DNA of 64,000 nt from contig OZ022240.1 of assembly GCA_963978895.1 (NCBI GenBank), positions 4,196,211 to 4,260,210 of the forward strand. The letters are read 5' to 3'. The DNA is from Erpobdella octoculata (Eukaryota > Annelida > Clitellata > Hirudinida > Erpobdellidae). Both the position numbers and the translations under genes were made by a program. Below, one piece after another: positions 59,790 to 64,000 of the stretch. The stretch's first letter is position 1. Each line of letters opens with the position of its first letter. The notes beneath the pieces are model-generated. The model saw only the letters and a list, made by a program, of their open reading frames with translations. It was not told where the DNA came from and did not search any database.

Positions 59790-62175
59790 ACATTAAAATT
59801 CGGATATAATGCGTTTTTTTTAACTCTGGACAAATTTCCGCATTGGAAATCACGTATTTTTAATAGTTTTAGTTTTTTTTGAAAACACCTTATTCTATAC
59901 ATTGTAAAAATATTTTTGGGAAATGAAAAAATGTTGTGGAAATGAAAGAAATTGTTTTTGATTTGTAATTCCGTAGAGCGGGTCGGGGGGAAATACGGAT
60001 ATTTTCGTTATGTTTTTCAGAACTAATGATTCAGACATTTTAATTTTTTTTATAATCCAGCTACACACGTAACACTCATTGTCCCATAGGACCCTGCAGG
60101 CATGGACAGGGGAAGCAGTTGCCAATCCCCTGGAAAAGCAAGAAAAATAAAATAAAATTATAAGAATTATTTTAAATTCAAATTTTCAAGATAATTTATT
60201 ATTATCCTGATAACAAAAACTTTGATATAACATTTGTAAAACAAAGTTCATAGTTATCTTGTCTTTGGTCTCTAAAGCGTTTTTGCGTCTCATTCCTAGC
60301 CTTTACTGAACCAACGTAAGAAAGTTCTAAAACAACATCAACAATTGATAACATCATTACAAACCTACATTCTTAAAATTTGTCTGAATATTTATTTATA
60401 AGTCTGTTGCTCGCTCAAGTGAAATTTTGTAATCAATTTACAAACAACATTCGCATTTCCTTGAAGTCTGAAACATGGGTTTTTTTTTGGTGGCCCAACC
60501 TCGCTCAACTCATCAATTTCTCAACCTATCTAACCCCACTAACTTGAAAACTTTAATTTTCTAACTTAACCCACAGTTTAAATATTTTTAATTAATTTTT
60601 TTTAACCCGACCAAACCCACGCATGCGTTAAAAACATTAGACCCAACCCAATCCAACTCATTGGTCAATCCAACCCATGTTCAACTCTGTTCCAACATAT
60701 GCGGTTAGTAAATAACACATTATTTAATAATTAAAAAACTACTTTTTGTGCTATGAAACTTAAATAATTGAAAAGATGAAATAAATTAGAATTATTTAAA
60801 CTTAGAATATTTTAGTTAGTTGACAAACGTTTCCACCAAAAGCAGTCAACGGTTTTCAACATTATACCAGGTCCATAATGGGGGTTTTTGTATTATGTTT
60901 AAAATTTAATACAATTATTGTTTACTCTTGTTATATTGTTGAAGTGTTTGTGTCGAAAAAATGCATAATGTTTATGTCAGATTTTTCTGTGCATGAAACA
61001 AGAAATTCCTCTACTTATATAGTTTGTAACCATGCAAAAAAAAACTAGAAATTTCCTCAAGTTAAAAAATAAAAGTTCAATCAAATGTTTTGATGTTTTG
61101 TTTTTGTAAATTTTACACGAGATCTATTCGATTTTACAGAAAAAATAACTAACTAATGCTAGAAAGCGTTGAAAGTCAGTGATAAATGGGTTGAATAATG
61201 CAAATAACACTTAAGCTTTGTGTTTCCTTATTGCTAAATTTTATATATATACCTATGAAAAATATTAGAACTTGATAAGAGAAACAATTAAAAACCAAAT
61301 GCAATGCAGTTGTATTAATTTTACACTGCTTTGTAGGCAGTTTATTGCTTAAAAGTTGTTTTAACCATACAGCACTCACAAGAGCTAAAGATGAATCAAT
61401 GTGTCTTCTTTGACATAAAACACTTTAAAATTTTTGGAAAGTAAAAACACGTTTTATTTTGTGACCAATTTGTTTTTCTGTTTAAATATTCTGTAATTTT
61501 TACAAAACCAGAAGAATATGAAAAACCTTTTTTTCTCTCCAGAAGTGGATTACAGATTTCCAAAGAAATCCATTCATCCAGAGCCAAAGGATTAAAACAA
61601 ACAAACTAATGTTCTGTGACTAATGAGAGAGCATACAAAGTCTATGCCAACAAAATTTATGCCAATGTCGTGATTGAATCGATTAAGAATAGGCAATTTA
61701 TTGCTTACAAAATACTCTTTCAACTATGCACAGGTGCGCCAGAAAAACATCGGTTAATTATTTTTGACATCAAAACTGCTCCATGTTTTGGCATTTATAC
61801 GTGTTTAAGTTAGAAGACATTTAAATTGTTTTAAACTAATTTATTGTCTAACAAATTCTGCAACTTGTACAGAACCAAAAGAATTAAAAAACAGCCATTT
61901 CGTCTGGAAACGACGATAAGGTGTTCTGAGAAAACATGGAAAGAAATGTCATGTTTGAATCTCATTACGAATTAGTTATATGAAAAAGAGAAAACTAAAA
62001 GACAATGAAACTTATGATACAAATGATTCTACATCACGAACTGAAATTGTTTCGTTAGTTTTATAAAAGATACTATTTATGATGATTTCTATCAGACTAG
62101 GTTTTTTTTAGCTGAGTAAATGACAATTAAAAAGAAATGTTTAAATTTGTTTTCGATTGAAATTTAATAATATTA
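59790..62175. other. Intergenic stretch between lectin genes
   Basis: No gene was seen. It contains family A copy 2 (60088-60168) and a CCCAACC-rich stretch (60490-60690). Two segments near 61320-61590 and 61690-61920 look weakly alike and may be an old duplication. Confidence 0.45.
60088..60168. repeat. Interspersed repeat family A, copy 2
   Basis: ACCCTGCAGGCATGGACAGG to CCCCTGGAAAAGCAAGAAAA, then an A-rich tail; matches 9490-9570. Confidence 0.6.
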
Positions 62176-62180
62176 TAAAA

Positions 62181-63714
62181 ATGATTGTATTTTTAGTTGT
62201 TTGGTTTCTAATAATATTTGTAGTTAATTTAGCAACAAATGCTGCAGTAGTAAAGAATTTTGTTAATTGTCATAGCGAGATTAATAGCAGCAAAATGTTG
62301 ACTTGTACCTGGCCACCAGCAATTGTTGTAGTTATGTCATCAAAAGCTGAATGTGCAAACTACTGTGCTTATATCGCCAGAGGACAAGAAATAACGTATG
62401 ACAGCAAAACACTTACTGTCAACCAAACCAAGTTTGAATTTTTATTTTGCACAGTTTGTCGCTAGTAACAAATTTTGTGTATGTGTAGGTATGGTATGCA
62501 TGCTACTACCCAAAACTAACCTACCAATCTTGCGGAGTGTAGATAAAGTCTTTAATTATTCTTTCAAAGAAGTTATTGGTTTTATATATTGTATTTTTTT
62601 TAGAAAACACGTAAAATAGGGTTTTAGTAACACCCTAATGTTTTTGTTGTATTGTAAGAAAATTCGTTAAAGACTATAGCAATTTAGAGGCGCGACGGTA
62701 AAGTCTTTGACTTTCAAGCTTTGGATTCCTGGTTTAAACTCCCTGGCTGGAGAATGAAACATTTTTATATGTTATGTTGAAGTTGATGGTTTGTTTTGTG
62801 ATTGAAAGTTTTATGACAGTCGTTCTAATGGTGGACAAGTCCAGTCATGTATGGGATTCAATTACCAAGCATCGAATGAAACATGTCAATTGTTTGACCA
62901 ACTTTGTCCTGGAAGCCATTTAATTTCAATTACTAACAAATCGATGGGAATATATTACCAAGTACGAGATTAAGCGTAAAAAATTTATAATTTAAACAAA
63001 AATCTATTAATAATAAACTATTATACACTAAATTTATACGATTTTAGGCAATGAAAGAATTCGGGTCAACTTGCTATTTTACAGGTGAGGTAAAAACATT
63101 GCTGCAAACAAAAGATACATAAATAAATTGCTTTTCTTCTAGACTGTAACGATGTACCAGGCACTGGTCCACAAAATAGCGGAGTATATTGGATGAACGT
63201 CGATGACAGAACATATCCTGTTTACTGTCAAATTTCTGAAAACGGAACCAAATATACAGTGACTTTTTATAATTTCTGATACAAATTCAAGATTTTTGCA
63301 AATAATTGACTTTTATTTCAGGTAATTCAAAGAAGAATGGATGGATCAGAGAATTTTTATAGAGGATGGATGGATTATGAAAATGGATTTGGAAATACAA
63401 CAGGAGAATATTGGCTTGGTAAGTTCTTAGTTGAAATTCGTAAAAACAAAAAAAAATTCAAATTTATATTTAATTTTTTTAAAACTAATTTTTAAATTTA
63501 ACTGAAAAGTGATAAGTTATAAACTTAAAACTCAATTTTTAATAAACAGGTAACTACCTTATTTCTTTTTTGACCAATCGAAGAAATTACAAATTGAGAG
63601 TTGAATTAATGGCATTTGATGGAGTATCCGTGTTTGCTGAGTATGTTAACTTCAACGTTGGTCCGAAAAGTACAAAATATGTGCTGACAATATCTGGGTA
63701 TTCCGGAAATGCAG
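62181..63714 (+). CDS. PAN-like plus fibrinogen-domain lectin, gene 2 (partial, possible frameshift)
   Basis: Exons by homology to gene 1: 62181-62395 (same 215-base length), about 62834-62961, 63048-63084, 63143-63258, 63322-63418, 63550-63714; the last exon lies beyond the window. It encodes a signal segment, [85 protein letters not shown] and SGYSGNAG. The junction of exons 1 and 2 does not keep frame if gene 1's splice sites are used: exon 2 has one extra base (TCCAGTCATG against CCATGGATG). So either a different donor is used or the copy is frameshifted. The rest is intact. Confidence 0.7.
62685..62760 (+). mobile_element. tRNA-like SINE head, decayed
   Basis: GGCGCGACGGTAAAGTCTTT (A-box like) and GGTTTAAACTCCCTGG (B-box like) at tRNA-like spacing; related in form to 25355-25515. 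In intron 1 of lectin gene 2. Confidence 0.45.
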
Positions 63715-64000
63715 GTTTTAGTAAAATACTTGTATGTTTTTTTAAAATAAACTTTGCTTTAATATTTAAGCTTCATTTAACAATATAAGTAACACAATTT
63801 CAATTTTAATTTAAATTAAATTACTATGCTGGTTTTAATTTTAAAAATATTTAGATAAAAATCCCTAAGAAATTGACGTTTTGACATTTTGATCGAATAA
63901 AAATTATAAAAATAATCCAAAACGATTCTAACTTTTTAAATGTTTTTCAATAGATTAAAGTTTATAAACTTCATAAATATATTAAAAAATGTTTTAGCAT

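Noticed and set aside
61616..61813. 65-codon plus frame in the lectin intergenic region
   Set aside because: No signal peptide, domain, splice support or paralogue.

Overview
This is a eukaryotic nuclear window from an invertebrate animal. The evidence is spliced genes with GT-AG introns, tRNA genes with introns, very abundant microsatellites, and metazoan families (an ATAD2-like AAA ATPase, antistasin-type secreted proteins, PAN plus fibrinogen-domain lectins). The family mix fits a lophotrochozoan such as a mollusc or annelid best. That placement is inference; no species can be read from the sequence.

Layout. (1) 1-21,900 holds almost no protein-coding signal. It is dense in microsatellites and minisatellites, and between them (about 11.8-19 kb) lie CpG-containing, homeobox-motif-like non-repetitive blocks that read like regulatory DNA. 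At 21,918-21,960 on the minus strand a short first coding exon encodes an N-terminal RRKQ-x-RPKR motif like the NuRD-recruiting N-termini of SALL, FOG, BCL11, TSHZ and ZEB zinc-finger factors. A phase-compatible candidate exon lies at 1,034-1,268. I infer that most of the first 22 kb is the first intron of a developmental regulator running leftwards. (2) 23.4-35.4 kb on the plus strand is a 19-exon ATAD2-like gene whose splice phases I traced end to end (about 1,062 residues; true N-terminus not located). (3) 37.3-52.3 kb is a tandemly triplicated unit. Each unit has a conserved TATA-like promoter, a five-exon secreted antistasin-like gene and an intron-containing tRNA-Met gene. (4) 55.5-64 kb is a cluster of PAN/fibrinogen-domain lectin genes: a complete seven-exon gene, a second gene cut by the window edge, and an inverted exon fragment.

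Mobile DNA is unusually legible. Five hAT-type insertions carry 8-bp target duplications (four of them perfect). A Helitron-like element and an almost completely deleted LTR retrotransposon with a 5-bp target duplication are also present, along with LINE 3' ends, tRNA-like SINEs and several unnamed families. One hAT MITE sits exactly at an exon/intron edge of the ATAD2-like gene and appears to supply the splice donor now used.

How the parts relate: the ATAD2-like gene and the RRKQ gene are divergent neighbours separated by an AT-rich stretch with an ETS-type motif. The antistasin-like and lectin clusters look like independently expanding secreted, possibly immune or protease-inhibitor, families. 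All exon calls come from reading frames, splice signals and phase bookkeeping by eye; no transcript or database evidence was available.
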